A DNA stretch of 64,000 nt from Lysobacter sp. Root494 (GTDB taxonomy: Bacteria; Pseudomonadota; Gammaproteobacteria; Xanthomonadales; Xanthomonadaceae), in the NCBI RefSeq assembly GCF_001427225.1, contig NZ_LMFH01000001.1, forward strand, positions 662,080 through 726,079, in the 5' to 3' direction. A program made the translations under genes and the position numbers. Every line of letters begins with the position of its first letter. Positions within the stretch are counted from its first letter, which is position 1. Positions 7,982 through 16,571 of this stretch are shown here, in pieces. The notes beneath the pieces were generated by a model that saw only the letters and a list, made by a program, of their open reading frames with translations, ran no database searches and was not told the origin of the DNA.

Positions 7982-8926
7982 ATGACGCTGGGTTCGTTGT
8001 TGGCCGTGGTCGTGGTGTTCGCGGGCGTGATCGTGCTGTCCAAGGCCGTCCGCATGGTGCCGCAGGGTTACGAATGGACGGTGGAAGCCTTCGGCAAGTA
8101 CACGCACACGTTGACGCCGGGCTTGCATTTTCTGGTGCCGATCTACCAGGGCGTGGGTCGGAAGATCAACATGATGGAACAGGTGCTCGAAGTCCCGAGC
8201 CAGGACGTCATCACCAAGGACAACGCGGTGGTGAAGGTCGACGGCATCGTTTTCTTCTCGGTGCTGGATGCGGCCAAGGCCGCCTATGAAGTCGCGCAGC
8301 TGGAAGTGGCGGTCCTCAACCTGGTGATGACCAACATCCGCACCTCGATCGGTTCGCTCGACCTGGACGAATCGCTGTCCAAGCGCGACGAGATCAACGC
8401 CAAGGTGCTGCTGGCCGTGGACGCCGCGACGCACCCGTGGGGCCTCAAGGTCAACCGCATCGAACTCAAGGATATCCAGCCGCCGCGCGACCTGGTCGAT
8501 TCGATGGCGCGGCAGATGAAGGCCGAACGCGAGAAGCGCGCCAACATCCTCGAGGCCGAGGGTTTCCGCCAGGCAGCGATCCTCAAGGCCGAAGGCGAGA
8601 AGCAGTCGGTGATCCTGGAAGCCGAAGGCAGCAAGGAAGCCGCATTCCGCGCCGCCGAGGCGCGCGAGCGCCTGGCCGAAGCCGAAGCCAAGGCCACGCA
8701 GCTCGTTTCCGACGCGATCGCCGGTGGCAACGTGCAGGCGATCAACTACTTTGTCGCGCAGAAATACATCGAGGCGTTCAAGGCGCTGGCCGAAGCGCCA
8801 AACCAGAAGTTCGTGATGATGCCGATGGAATCGGCAGGCGTGATCGGCTCGCTCGCCGGTATCGCCGAGCTGGCGAAGGACGCGATGGCGAAGACGCCGC
8901 CGGCGATGCCGGGCCGCGGGAGCTGA
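7982..8926 (+). CDS. SPFH/Band 7 membrane protein (QmcA-like)
   Basis: A 314-residue protein with one N-terminal membrane helix (~5-22), an SPFH domain (~25-190, starting VPQGYEWTVEAFGKYTHTL) and a coiled-coil stretch rich in AEGEK/AEA motifs (~195-265). Members of the stomatin/paraslipin group form large rings on the membrane and act with an NfeD partner, which is encoded 3 bases downstream here. The ATG at 7982 follows an AGGGAGGGG ribosome site. The pair is probably one transcript. Its exact cellular role (lipid domains, protease control) is not settled. Confidence 0.92.
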   Translation: MTLGSLLAVVVVFAGVIVLSKAVRMVPQGYEWTVEAFGKYTHTLTPGLHFLVPIYQGVGRKINMMEQVLEVPSQDVITKDNAVVKVDGIVFFSVLDAAKAAYEVAQLEVAVLNLVMTNIRTSIGSLDLDESLSKRDEINAKVLLAVDAATHPWGLKVNRIELKDIQPPRDLVDSMARQMKAEREKRANILEAEGFRQAAILKAEGEKQSVILEAEGSKEAAFRAAEARERLAEAEAKATQLVSDAIAGGNVQAINYFVAQKYIEAFKALAEAPNQKFVMMPMESAGVIGSLAGIAELAKDAMAKTPPAMPGRGS

Positions 8927-8929
8927 GCC

Positions 8930-9364
8930 ATGCGTTGGGACTGGCAGGTAGTGGCGTGGGCGGCGGCGGCGCTGGTTCTGTTCGCACTGGAAACGATGGC
9001 GCCTGGCGCTTTCATGCTGTGGCTGGGTTTCGCCGCGGCGGCGCTGTTCGTCGTGGTGTTGCTGTTCGACATTCCGGTGCTGGCGCAGGTCACGCTCTTC
9101 GTCGTGCTCAGCTTCATCTCGATCCAGGTGTACCGGCACTGGTTCCGCGGCCGTGAACGCGTGAGCGATCGACCGACGCTCAATCGCCGCACCGATGCGC
9201 TGGTCGGACGCGTGGTTCCGCTGGAGAGCGCGATCGCCAGCGGCCGTGGCCGCGTGCAGATCGCCGATGCGTACTGGGAAGTGACCGGCCCCGACCTGCC
9301 GGCGGGCACGGCGGTACGCATCATCGGCGCCGATGGCATGACATTGCGGGTGGAAGCGGCGTAA
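8930..9364 (+). CDS. NfeD family protein, short form (YbbJ-like)
   Basis: A 144-residue membrane protein with two or three N-terminal helices (~5-65, including LALETMAPGAFMLWLGFAA-type residues) and a C-terminal OB-fold domain (~85-144) with the typical LVGRVVPL and GRGRVQIADAYWEV strands. It lacks the N-terminal protease domain of long NfeD proteins, as is usual when paired with a QmcA-type SPFH gene. It starts 3 bases after the SPFH stop and is almost certainly co-transcribed with it. Confidence 0.9.
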   Translation: MRWDWQVVAWAAAALVLFALETMAPGAFMLWLGFAAAALFVVVLLFDIPVLAQVTLFVVLSFISIQVYRHWFRGRERVSDRPTLNRRTDALVGRVVPLESAIASGRGRVQIADAYWEVTGPDLPAGTAVRIIGADGMTLRVEAA

Positions 9365-9529
9365 GGGAGCGGGCCCTGCAGCTGGCGTGTGCGGCGGGCG
9401 CCAGCCCCTTCAGGCCACTGCGCCGCGCCAACATACGCTGGCGTCAACAAGGTTTCTGCGAATGGCCGGCACGTCCCCCGGCGCGCCTCTGCAATAATTA
9501 CGGACTTCCTCGCGCCCGCAGAGTCCGCA

Positions 9530-10645
9530 ATGACCCAGAAGACCATCCTCAACGACACCCATCGTGCCCTCGGCGCCAAGATGGTCGACTTCGGCGGCTG
9601 GGACATGCCGATCCACTACGGCTCGCAGATCGACGAGCACCACCTGGTGCGCGGCGACGCGGGCATGTTCGACGTCTCGCACATGACGGTCGTCGACCTG
9701 CGCGGCGCGAAGGTGCGCGATTTCCTGCGCCACCTCGTCGCGAACTCCGTCGACAAGCTCAAGACGCCGGGCAAGGCGCTGTATACCTGCATGCTCAACG
9801 AGCAGGGCGGCGTGATCGACGACCTGATCGTGTACTACCGCGCCGAGGATTTCTTCCGCCTGGTCGTGAATGCCGCCACGCGCGAGAAGGACCTGGCATG
9901 GATCAACCGGCAGGCGAAGGCCTTTGACGTCACCGTCACCGAGCGGCCTGACTTCGGCATGATCGCCGTGCAGGGACCGAACGCGCGCGAGAAGGTGCTG
10001 GGCCTGCTGCGCGAGGAAGATCGCGCGGCAATCGCCAGGCTAGGCAAGTTCGCCGCGGGTGAAGCGAAGACCGCCGACGGCATCGATGTGTTCGTCGCCC
10101 GTACCGGTTACACGGGCGAGGACGGTTTCGAGATCGTGGTGCCTGAAGCGGACACGGTCGCTTTCTGGAATGCACTGCTCGCCGCGGGCGTGAAGCCGGC
10201 CGGACTCGGTGCGCGCGACACGCTGCGCCTGGAAGCAGGCATGAATCTCTACGGCCAGGACATGGACGACACCGTTTCTCCGTACGAAGCCGCACTGGCG
10301 TGGACCGTCGCACTGGACGACCAGCCCGGCGGAAAGCCGCGCGACTTCATCGGCCGCGGCGCGCTCGAAGCGCAGAAAGCAAGTGGCGTGCCGAGGCAGA
10401 TGATCGGCCTGGTGATGGACGAGAAGGGCGTGCTGCGCCACGGCCAGAAGGTGCTCACCGACAATGGTGAAGGCGAGATCCTGTCCGGTACGTTTTCGCC
10501 GACGCTGGGCAAGGCGATCGCGTTCGCACGGGTTCCTGCGGGCACGGCTGGGAACGTCCGCGTCGACATCCGCGGCAGGGAAGTGCCGGTGCGCATCGTG
10601 AAGTTCCCGTTCGTGCGCGAAGGCAAGCCGCAGGAAGGAATCTGA
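9530..10645 (+). CDS. gcvT: Aminomethyltransferase, glycine cleavage T protein
   Basis: A 371-residue cytosolic enzyme that moves the aminomethyl group from the lipoyl H protein to tetrahydrofolate, releasing ammonia. Family landmarks are the start [58 protein letters not shown] and [19 protein letters not shown]; these are quoted in part only. Length matches GcvT (about 360-375). The ATG at 9530 agrees with the family. gcvH follows 119 bases downstream; gcvP is not in the window. I looked for a glycine riboswitch upstream and found none. Confidence 0.96.
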   Translation: MTQKTILNDTHRALGAKMVDFGGWDMPIHYGSQIDEHHLVRGDAGMFDVSHMTVVDLRGAKVRDFLRHLVANSVDKLKTPGKALYTCMLNEQGGVIDDLIVYYRAEDFFRLVVNAATREKDLAWINRQAKAFDVTVTERPDFGMIAVQGPNAREKVLGLLREEDRAAIARLGKFAAGEAKTADGIDVFVARTGYTGEDGFEIVVPEADTVAFWNALLAAGVKPAGLGARDTLRLEAGMNLYGQDMDDTVSPYEAALAWTVALDDQPGGKPRDFIGRGALEAQKASGVPRQMIGLVMDEKGVLRHGQKVLTDNGEGEILSGTFSPTLGKAIAFARVPAGTAGNVRVDIRGREVPVRIVKFPFVREGKPQEGI

Positions 10646-10764
10646 CCGCGCACGGGTGCGCTTGATCCGGCACGCCCGCGCTTCGCTACACTACGACGGC
10701 GCGCTTTCGGGTGCGCACTCCACCATTCCCCCAAGACACATTCGACGCATCCACGGAGCACCCC

Positions 10765-11160
10765 ATGAGCGAGATCCCCGGCGACCTCAAGTTCCTCAAG
10801 TCCCATGAGTGGGCCCGCGTCGAAGGCGACGGCAAGGTCACCGTAGGCATTTCCGATCACGCGCAGGGCCTGCTCGGCGACCTGGTGTACGTCGAGCTGC
10901 CGAACATCGGCGATCGCGTCGAGGCCGGTAATGCCTGCGCCGTCGTCGAATCGGTGAAGGCCGCTTCCGACGTGTACGCGCCGGTCACCGGCACGGTTAC
11001 CGCCATCAACAACGCGCTGACCGACAAGCCGGAAACGATCAACGAGGACGCCTACGGCGAAGGTTGGCTGTTCACGCTGGAAGTCGACGACGCCGAGCAG
11101 CTCAACGAACTGCTCGGCCCGGACGACTACGCCGAGCTGCTGGAAGACGAAGCGCATTGA
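10765..11160 (+). CDS. gcvH: Glycine cleavage system H protein
   Basis: A 131-residue lipoyl carrier protein. The lipoylation lysine is K65 in [14 protein letters not shown], and the N-terminus ([12 protein letters not shown]) and [15 protein letters not shown] are typical. It shuttles the aminomethyl group between GcvP and GcvT. It has its own 119-base upstream gap, so it may have its own promoter as well as read-through from gcvT. A bulged hairpin downstream probably ends the transcript. Confidence 0.97.
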   Translation: MSEIPGDLKFLKSHEWARVEGDGKVTVGISDHAQGLLGDLVYVELPNIGDRVEAGNACAVVESVKAASDVYAPVTGTVTAINNALTDKPETINEDAYGEGWLFTLEVDDAEQLNELLGPDDYAELLEDEAH

Positions 11161-11197
11161 TCCCGGGGCGGTTCCGCCCGGAAGCGATTGCCAAGCA

Positions 11198-11243
11198 ACA
11201 ACACGCGATGCCGGCCGGATTGCTCCACGCCGGCATCGTTGTT
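11198..11243 (+). terminator. Probable gcvH terminator hairpin
   Basis: GATGCCGGC (11207-11215) pairs with GCCGGCATC (11229-11237). The flanking AACAAC and GTTGTT also pair if a 4-base bulge is allowed. The stem is followed by GTTGTTTCTG. It lies about 40 bases after gcvH. The tail is weak in T, so efficiency is uncertain. Confidence 0.5.
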
Positions 11244-11781
11244 TCTGCATGGACGATCGGCGCGCGCACTTCGGTAACCGGGTGGTGCTTGAAGACATGC
11301 AGCCGATCCCAGGCCTGCCTGGCGGCGGCGCTCCGCTCGCGATGCTCGTCGCCTGTTCGCGCCGGTTCGCAACTATGCGAACCACGCCTGCACGCATCCC
11401 GATTGGCGACTGTCGACACGCGATCGGATGCGCCACGAGCATCCGCGACGCAGTGCGCGGGCGGAAAAAGTTCGCGCAGTTTCTGCGCAAATCGGGTTGT
11501 GCGATGCCGGATCGGGCTGCCGATCGTCGGCGGCTTGTGAACACCGGAACAGTGGCTGACCGACCAGCTCCACATCATTGCCACGCGCCGTTGCGCAACG
11601 GCACTGCGCGCGATGCGCAAACGCTTCGCGAAAAAAACGCCTTTATTTAAGTGCTCTGCGAAAACGCATTGCGCGTGTGCATTGCATTCGAAGCGCAGCG
11701 GTTGTGGATCGGCGGCGCCGATGCCTGCGGTTACCGCCGGACGCCCGGGAAGTGCGCCGGAAAAAAATTTACGCGGGATTG
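11244..11781. other. Gene-free stretch between gcvH and the H1-like gene
   Basis: Several overlapping frames are open here but none has protein-like composition, a ribosome site or a recognisable motif. The part from about 11,610 to 11,770 is clearly richer in A and T than its surroundings (runs such as gaaaaaaacgcctttattt and ggaaaaaaattt). The A-rich end could act as an upstream element for the promoter at 11,782. Confidence 0.5.
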
Positions 11782-11810
11782 TTGACATGCCGAAAAACCG
11801 TGATTAGGTT
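11782..11810 (+). promoter_or_regulatory. Candidate sigma-70 promoter for a small RNA
   Basis: A perfect TTGACA (11782-11787) is followed after 17 bases by TAGGTT (11805-11810), which matches the -10 consensus at only 3 of 6 positions. An A/T-rich tract (ggaaaaaaattt) lies just upstream. Confidence 0.5.
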
Positions 11811-11816
11811 TCGCCC

Positions 11817-12002
11817 AGCAGACGTTTCCTGCGGAACAATGTGAGTAGAGCGATCGCGACAACGCGCAGTAAAAAACGGACCTCCGCCCGCAACATGAAG
11901 ACGGTGGACGTTGGCGTTCTGTCCTTTGCGAAAACGCAGCTCACCTACGCGCAAACGAGTGACCGCCTCCAACCCGGTTCGCCCACAGCGGATCGGGTTT
12001 TT
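11817..12002 (+). ncRNA. Candidate small RNA, about 186 nt
   Basis: A TTGACA promoter points into a stretch that ends at a good intrinsic terminator. Bases 11971-11982 pair with 11988-11999 (12 pairs, two of them G-U) around a CCACA loop, and the T run is 11998-12002. No frame inside has coding character; a 97-codon frame from 11,895 runs through the terminator and looks spurious. The transcript could be an independent small RNA or an attenuated leader of the H1-like gene 240 bases further on. I do not recognise a known RNA family. Confidence 0.45.
11971..12002 (+). terminator. Intrinsic terminator upstream of the H1-like gene
   Basis: A 12-bp stem (11971-11982 with 11988-11999, two wobble pairs) with a 5-base loop runs into TTTTTGTTTG. 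No coding gene ends nearby, so it should terminate a non-coding transcript or attenuate one. Confidence 0.7.
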
Positions 12003-12242
12003 GTTTGCGGCACGTTCGGGGAATCGTTTGGAACCGACCTGGCACGCGCTTCCGGGCGTGGCGCCGGGTCAACCCGTCGGGCAGGTGGCCGGCCTGCGAT
12101 GGGTGATGGATTCGCTTTGGTGCGCCTGGCGCACCGGCGTTTGGTCGTGGGTTCGCCCACGGCAGGTTTTGTACTGGGCTGTTGTTAACCCGAAAGACCG
12201 ACGCCCTCATGGGCACGTTTCACAACTGACGAGGATTCAACC

Positions 12243-12674
12243 ATGGCTATGAAGAAAGCTGCGAAGAAAAAGCCCGCCGCCAAGAAGGCTGCGAAGAAGG
12301 TCGCCAAGAAGACTGGCGCCAAGAAGGCCGCCAAGAAGACCGCGAAGAAGGCAGTGAAGAAGGCTGCCAAGAAGACCGCGAAGAAGGCCACCAAGAAGGT
12401 AGCCAAGCGTCCGGCCAAGAAGGCTGCCAAGAAGACCGCGAAGAAGGCTGCCAAGAAGACCGCTAAGCGTCCTGCCAAGAAGGCTGCCAAGAAGACCGCG
12501 AAGAAGGCCGCCAAGAAGACCGCTAAGCGTCCTGCCAAGAAGGCTGCCAAGAAGACCGCGAAGAAGGCCGCCAAGAAGGCTGCCAAGCGTCCTGCGAAGA
12601 AGGCCAGCAAGAAGCGCGCTTCGAAGAAGTCCGCTGCTGCTGCCATGCCGGCCACCCCGGCGCCGATGATCTGA
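12243..12674 (+). CDS. Histone H1-like lysine/alanine-rich DNA-binding protein
   Basis: A 143-residue protein made almost entirely of K, A, P, T and R. It is built of AAKK units, with KRPAK blocks punctuating a 20-residue period. Such AlgP/HctB/H1-C-terminal-like proteins bind DNA without sequence preference and compact the nucleoid. It has no globular domain. The 5' leader is long, and an AGGA ribosome site lies 7 bases before the ATG. The central part is encoded by four near-identical 60-bp repeats, so the length probably varies between strains. A strong terminator follows. The next gene, convergent, encodes an HDAC-family deacetylase. Confidence 0.9.
   Translation: MAMKKAAKKKPAAKKAAKKVAKKTGAKKAAKKTAKKAVKKAAKKTAKKATKKVAKRPAKKAAKKTAKKAAKKTAKRPAKKAAKKTAKKAAKKTAKRPAKKAAKKTAKKAAKKAAKRPAKKASKKRASKKSAAAAMPATPAPMI
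12361..12600 (+). repeat. Four tandem 60-bp repeats inside the H1-like gene
   Basis: Four consecutive 60-base units begin at 12361, 12421, 12481 and 12541, each opening with AGGCTGCCAAGAAGACCGCG. Units 2 and 3 differ at one base. Each encodes 20 residues of AAKK/KRPAK sequence. Codon use is unusually uniform (AAG for Lys, GCC/GCT for Ala), so the copies probably arose by recent duplication or conversion. Confidence 0.92.
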
Positions 12675-12719
12675 GTCATCGACTAAGAACAGAAAGTCCC
12701 GATTGCCGTAACACCCGCT

Positions 12720-12755
12720 CTCTCCCCGCAGCCCAGGCGGGGGGAGAGTTTTTTT
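12720..12755 (+). terminator. Terminator of the H1-like gene
   Basis: CTCTCCCC (12720-12727) pairs with GGGGAGAG (12741-12748), followed by seven T residues. It lies 45 bases after the stop codon. Confidence 0.88.
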
Positions 12756-12868
12756 ATGGGGCGCCGGAAAAATCGCGTTTGCCCGGAACGATTGCCGCTC
12801 GGCGCGGGAGAGTGCGAGGGCGCGCAGACCCGATCGACCTCCGGAGCCGTATTGCGGTAACTGAATGC

Positions 12869-13795
12869 TCAGGCCATCAGGGCGCGTACGTGCGCCACGC
12901 TGCACTCCCGCAATGCGGTGAGGTCGTAGCCTCCCTCCAGCATCGATACGAGGCGGCCACGCGCGTGCTTGTTGGCCAGGGTCACCAGCTCGGCGGTGAG
13001 CCATGCGTAATCGTCGGCTTCGAGCTGCAGTTGCGCCAGTGGATCCAGCCGGTGCGCGTCGAAGCCGGCCGATACCAACAGCAACTGGGGCCGGAAGGCA
13101 TCGATCACCGGCAGCAGGATCTGCGACCAGGCCGCGCGGAACGCCTCGCCACCGGCGCCCGGACGCAGCGGCGCATTGACGATGTTGCCAACGCCGCGTT
13201 CGTTGGCGTAACCGGTGTCCGGATACAGCGGCATCTGGTGCGAGCTGAGGTAGAGCACGCGCTGGTCGCCCTCGAAGGCGGCCTGCGTGCCGTTGCCGTG
13301 GTGTACGTCGAAGTCGACGATCGCCACGCGCGCCAGGCCATGCGCATCCAGCGCGTGCGCCGCGGCCACCGCAATGTTGTTGAAGAGGCAGAACCCCATC
13401 GCGACCGAGGGCGTGGCGTGGTGGCCCGGCGGCCGTACGGCGCAGAACACGCGCGGTGGTTCCGCGTCATGGTGTCCGGCATCGATCACGGCATCGACCG
13501 CGGCGACACCCGCACCCGCGGCGCGCAGCGCGGCTTCGGCGGAGCCCTTCGACAGCACGGTGTCGGGATCGAGCGCGATGCTGTCCGAGACCGGCGTATC
13601 CAGCACCAGACGCAACAGTGCGTCGTCGTGCACGCGCAGCAGCTGTCCGCGGGTCGCGCGCGGTGCATCGGACCAGGACACTCGCGGGAAGGCCTCGCGC
13701 AGCGCGGAAGTCACCGCTTCAAGGCGCGCCGGACGCTCGGCGTGGGCAGGACCGGTGTCGTGCTGGAGGCAGGCGGAGTGGGTGTAGAAGTGCAA
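12869..13795 (-). CDS. Histone deacetylase family protein
   Basis: A zinc-dependent deacetylase of about 308 residues. Family landmarks are HDTGPAHAERPARL, RPPGHHA (catalytic His pair), GFCLFNNIAVAA, DFDVHHGNGTQ (Zn-binding Asp and His), SAGFDAHRLDPL (Zn-binding Asp) and LEGGYDL. Bacterial members act on acetylated polyamines, acetoin-pathway proteins or unknown acyl-lysines. I place the start at a TTG (13795) giving LHFYTHSACLQHD, which matches the usual family N-terminus; the frame continues upstream to a GTG at 13894 with unlikely sequence. It is convergent with the H1-like gene. A true histone-like substrate is only a suggestion. Confidence 0.9.
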   Translation of the reverse strand: MHFYTHSACLQHDTGPAHAERPARLEAVTSALREAFPRVSWSDAPRATRGQLLRVHDDALLRLVLDTPVSDSIALDPDTVLSKGSAEAALRAAGAGVAAVDAVIDAGHHDAEPPRVFCAVRPPGHHATPSVAMGFCLFNNIAVAAAHALDAHGLARVAIVDFDVHHGNGTQAAFEGDQRVLYLSSHQMPLYPDTGYANERGVGNIVNAPLRPGAGGEAFRAAWSQILLPVIDAFRPQLLLVSAGFDAHRLDPLAQLQLEADDYAWLTAELVTLANKHARGRLVSMLEGGYDLTALRECSVAHVRALMA

Positions 13796-14026
13796 GGACG
13801 TCAGCCGTGACGGTGGCGCGTTGAGCGTAGCGAGTAGGTCGTGGCGGCGCGTGTGAAGCCGTGTTGCGGAAGAAGTGAAGCGTTGTTCTCGCACGCCTGT
13901 TGCGACGGCGCGTTGCGACGCGGCTAAAGAACCGCGCTCCTGCTTCCCTGGCGGTCTACCGGGCCGTCGGCATAGACGGACGGGCGTTCGTCGGGGCGCG
14001 AGCCAGTGGCTCGCGAGCGCCCCTCC

Positions 14027-14581
14027 TCATCCTTTTCGGCGTTCGTGGTTCCACAGCACCTCGCCGTGCCCGCTCGCACGCGCCAGCACGCGGGCCAGGA
14101 CGAACAGCAGGTCGGAAAGGCGGTTGAGATAGCGGATGGCTTCCGGCCGCACCGCGTCATGGCGGGACAGCGTGACGGTCTCGCGTTCGGCGCGGCGCAC
14201 GACGGTGCGGGCGACATGGCAGCGGGCCGCGGCTTCGCCGCCACCGGGGAGGATGAAATCCTTCAGCGGCGGCAGCGGGTCGTTGAAGGCGTCGAGGTGC
14301 TGTTCCAGGCGCTCGATGTCGGCATCGAAGATCGCCGCGTGCCCGGGAATGCACAGCTCGCCGCCGAGATCGAACATCTGGTGCTGCACCGACACGAGCA
14401 GCGAACGCACGTCGTCCGGAATCTCTGCCGCCAGCACCAGGCCGATGCACGAATTGGCTTCGTCGACCGTGCCATACGCAGCGACGCGGGCCGAATCCTT
14501 GGCGACGCGGCTGCCATCACCCAGGCCGGTGGTGCCGTCGTCGCCGGTCTTCGTATAGATCTTGGAAAGACGGTTGCCCAT
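14027..14581 (-). CDS. Cob(I)alamin adenosyltransferase, PduO type
   Basis: A 184-residue enzyme that transfers the adenosyl group of ATP to cob(I)alamin, making coenzyme B12. It has the PduO pattern: KIYTKTGDDGTTGL at 7-20 (ATP binding), VDEANSCIG, FDLGGELC, FILPGGGEAAARCHVARTV and a YLNRLSDLLFVLAR helix. Length is typical (180-190). The DUF6580 membrane-protein gene lies 79 bases upstream on the same strand. No cobalamin biosynthesis genes are in the window, so the cell may process salvaged corrinoids. Confidence 0.95.
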   Translation of the reverse strand: MGNRLSKIYTKTGDDGTTGLGDGSRVAKDSARVAAYGTVDEANSCIGLVLAAEIPDDVRSLLVSVQHQMFDLGGELCIPGHAAIFDADIERLEQHLDAFNDPLPPLKDFILPGGGEAAARCHVARTVVRRAERETVTLSRHDAVRPEAIRYLNRLSDLLFVLARVLARASGHGEVLWNHERRKG

Positions 14582-14660
14582 GCTTCGCCCTGTCCGGGTA
14601 GGAGCGGCCCATGGCCGCGATCGCTTTCGCGGTTGTGCAGGTCGCGCCCGCGGGGCGCTC

Positions 14661-15230
14661 CTACACCGTCTGCGCGCGCAGCGCCGGCATCCGGTGGCGC
14701 AGCAGGCTGAAGCCGCCGAACAGCAGCGCCGAGAAGAACAGCGTGCCCAGCAGCGTGCCCTGGAAGAACGGAATGCCGGCGATGTACGAAGCGAGCAGGC
14801 CGGCCGCGTTCTGCGGATACATCGACGAACCGATCCATGCCGCGAAGTTGGTGATGAGGAAGAAGAGCACCGAGCCCATCAGCGAATAACCGAGCACGCG
14901 CACGCCGTTCACCTTGCCGCGCAGGCCGAAGCCGAGCACCGAGGACAGCGCGATGCAGGCGTACACCAGCCAGAAGCTGGTACTGCCGAAGTAGGTGGCG
15001 TAGGTGCCGCCGTGGATGCCGGACAGCGCGAGGTCGGAGGCGAACATCGCCACCAGGGGGACCAAGATCGCCAGCGAGCGCGATCCGAAATACGCACCGC
15101 CGAACAGCGCGATCGCTTCGACCGGCGAGAAGTTCCACGGATGCGGCATCACCCGCGTCAGCGCAGCGGCGAGGATCATGGCGCCCAGGATCAGCGGGCC
15201 GGGAGCGAAGGAGACGTTCGGACGATTCAT
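14661..15230 (-). CDS. DUF6580 membrane protein (ECF S-component-like)
   Basis: A 189-residue protein with about six hydrophobic helices: LILGAMILAAALTRV near the N-terminus, PVEAIALFGGAYFG, LVPLVAMFASDLAL, TSFWLVYACIALSSVLG, LMGSVLFFLITNFAAWIG and the last around GTLLGTLFFSALLFGGF. The short size and the GAYFGSR and FLITNFAAW motifs resemble DUF6580 and the substrate-binding S components of ECF vitamin transporters. It lies just upstream of the PduO adenosyltransferase, so corrinoid uptake is a reasonable but unproven guess. The ATG at 15230 is the natural start. Confidence 0.75.
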   Translation of the reverse strand: MNRPNVSFAPGPLILGAMILAAALTRVMPHPWNFSPVEAIALFGGAYFGSRSLAILVPLVAMFASDLALSGIHGGTYATYFGSTSFWLVYACIALSSVLGFGLRGKVNGVRVLGYSLMGSVLFFLITNFAAWIGSSMYPQNAAGLLASYIAGIPFFQGTLLGTLFFSALLFGGFSLLRHRMPALRAQTV

Positions 15231-15287
15231 GGGCGGTATTCGTGGCGTTCATGGCCGGTGGCGGCCGCAGACCGTTAGCATAACGCA

Positions 15288-16571
15288 ATGCCCCAGACCG
15301 ACCTGTCACCGGCCTCCACGCATGTCGCGAGCGAAGGCGCCCTGCACGACGTGCTGATCATCGGCGGCGGGCTGGTCGGCGCGAGCCTCGCCATCGCACT
15401 CGACCGGCTGGGCCTCGCCGTCGGCCTGGTCGAAGCCGCGCCGCCGGGCGCAGTGCCGCCCGTATTCGACGAACGCAACCTCAGCTTCGCCGAGGCCACC
15501 GTCAACGCACTCACCGCGCTCGGCGTGATGCGGAAGCTGCGTGCGCCAACCGGCGCGATCGAGCGCATCCACGTCAGCCGCAGCGGCGACTTCGGCCGTA
15601 CCCTGCTCGACGCCGCCAGGCACGGGCGCAGCGAATTCGGACGCGTGGTGATTGCGCGCGACTTCGGCGAAGCGCTGGAAGCGCGACTGGGCGAGCTCCA
15701 GCACCTGCGCCGTTATCGTCCCATGCGTTTCCTCGGACTGGAGGAAGACAACCCGGATGCGCGCGTGGTGCGCGTCGCCGGCGAAACTGGCGAACACCGG
15801 CTGCGCACGCGCCTGCTGGTCGGCGCGGACGGCACCCGCAGCGGCGTTCGCGACGCGCTGGGCATCGGCGCCGACGAGCACGACTATGCGCAGACACTGT
15901 TCGTCACCCGCCTGCGCGCCGAGCGCACTCCCGACGGCACCGCTTACGAACGCTTCGGCAACGATGGTCCGACCGCGCTGTTGCCACGCGGCGATCGCCA
16001 CTTCGGACTGATCCACGGCGTGGCGCGCGGGGAGGCCGACGCGGTCGCCGCCATGGACGAGGCCGCGTTTCTCGCGCGCGTGCAGGAGGCCTTCGGCTGG
16101 CGCGCCGGCCGCTTCCTGTCGTGCGGCGCGCGCAGCGCCTATCCGGTCACGCGCATGATGGCGCAGGCATTGGCCGCGCCGCGCGCAGTGCTGGTCGGCA
16201 ATGCGGCACAGACGATCCACCCGATCGGCGCGCAGGGATTCAACCTCGGCCTGCGCGATGCGCTCACGCTCGCGGAGCTGATCGAAGACGCGCGACGCGG
16301 CGATCCCGGTTTCGATTGCGGCGATGCGGCGCTGCTCGCGCGCCATGCGCAACGGCGCCAGGACGATCGCGGGCGGACCATGGCGTTTTCCGATGGCCTC
16401 GCCCGCTTCACGTCGAATGATTCGGAACTGCTGCGCCCGCTGCGCAGCCTCGGTCTGTTCGCGGCCGATCGCCTGCCGTCCGCACAGGCGTTCCTGGTCG
16501 GCGCGGCGATGGGCTACCGCGGCGACGTACCCGCGCTGTGTCGCACGCCCGCGACCGCGGGGGCCGCATGA
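15288..16571 (+). CDS. ubiH: 2-octaprenyl-6-methoxyphenol hydroxylase UbiH
   Basis: A 427-residue FAD monooxygenase of ubiquinone biosynthesis. It has the N-terminal dinucleotide fold (DVLIIGGGLVGASLAIAL, residues ~21-38), the mid DG motif (LLVGADGTRSGVR) and the second FAD motif (LVGNAAQTIHPIGAQGFNLGLRD, quoted in part). The DERNLSFAEATVNAL segment is typical of UbiH. Its stop overlaps the start of the next hydroxylase gene in an ATGA, so the two are translated together. The UbiH/UbiI/UbiF paralogues are hard to separate without alignment; UbiH is the best fit for the first gene of the pair. Confidence 0.88.
   Translation: MPQTDLSPASTHVASEGALHDVLIIGGGLVGASLAIALDRLGLAVGLVEAAPPGAVPPVFDERNLSFAEATVNALTALGVMRKLRAPTGAIERIHVSRSGDFGRTLLDAARHGRSEFGRVVIARDFGEALEARLGELQHLRRYRPMRFLGLEEDNPDARVVRVAGETGEHRLRTRLLVGADGTRSGVRDALGIGADEHDYAQTLFVTRLRAERTPDGTAYERFGNDGPTALLPRGDRHFGLIHGVARGEADAVAAMDEAAFLARVQEAFGWRAGRFLSCGARSAYPVTRMMAQALAAPRAVLVGNAAQTIHPIGAQGFNLGLRDALTLAELIEDARRGDPGFDCGDAALLARHAQRRQDDRGRTMAFSDGLARFTSNDSELLRPLRSLGLFAADRLPSAQAFLVGAAMGYRGDVPALCRTPATAGAA

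Noticed and set aside
9365..9529. Glycine riboswitch upstream of gcvT
   Set aside because: I looked for the paired aptamer cores and conserved G-rich loops and found none. The gap is only 165 bases.
11817..12002. 6S RNA
   Set aside because: The size fits, but the ends do not pair into a closing stem with a central bubble, and the unit ends in a normal intrinsic terminator. Known 6S neighbours are absent.
11895..12188. 97-codon plus-strand frame as a small protein gene
   Set aside because: It reads through a strong terminator, has no ribosome site and turns into Arg/Gly-rich sequence.
12185..12679. Antisense open frame with alternating LAAFFAVFLAAF-type hydrophobic repeats
   Set aside because: It is the mirror of the Lys/Ala codons of the H1-like gene (AAG reads as CTT). 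There is no ribosome site and no independent evidence.
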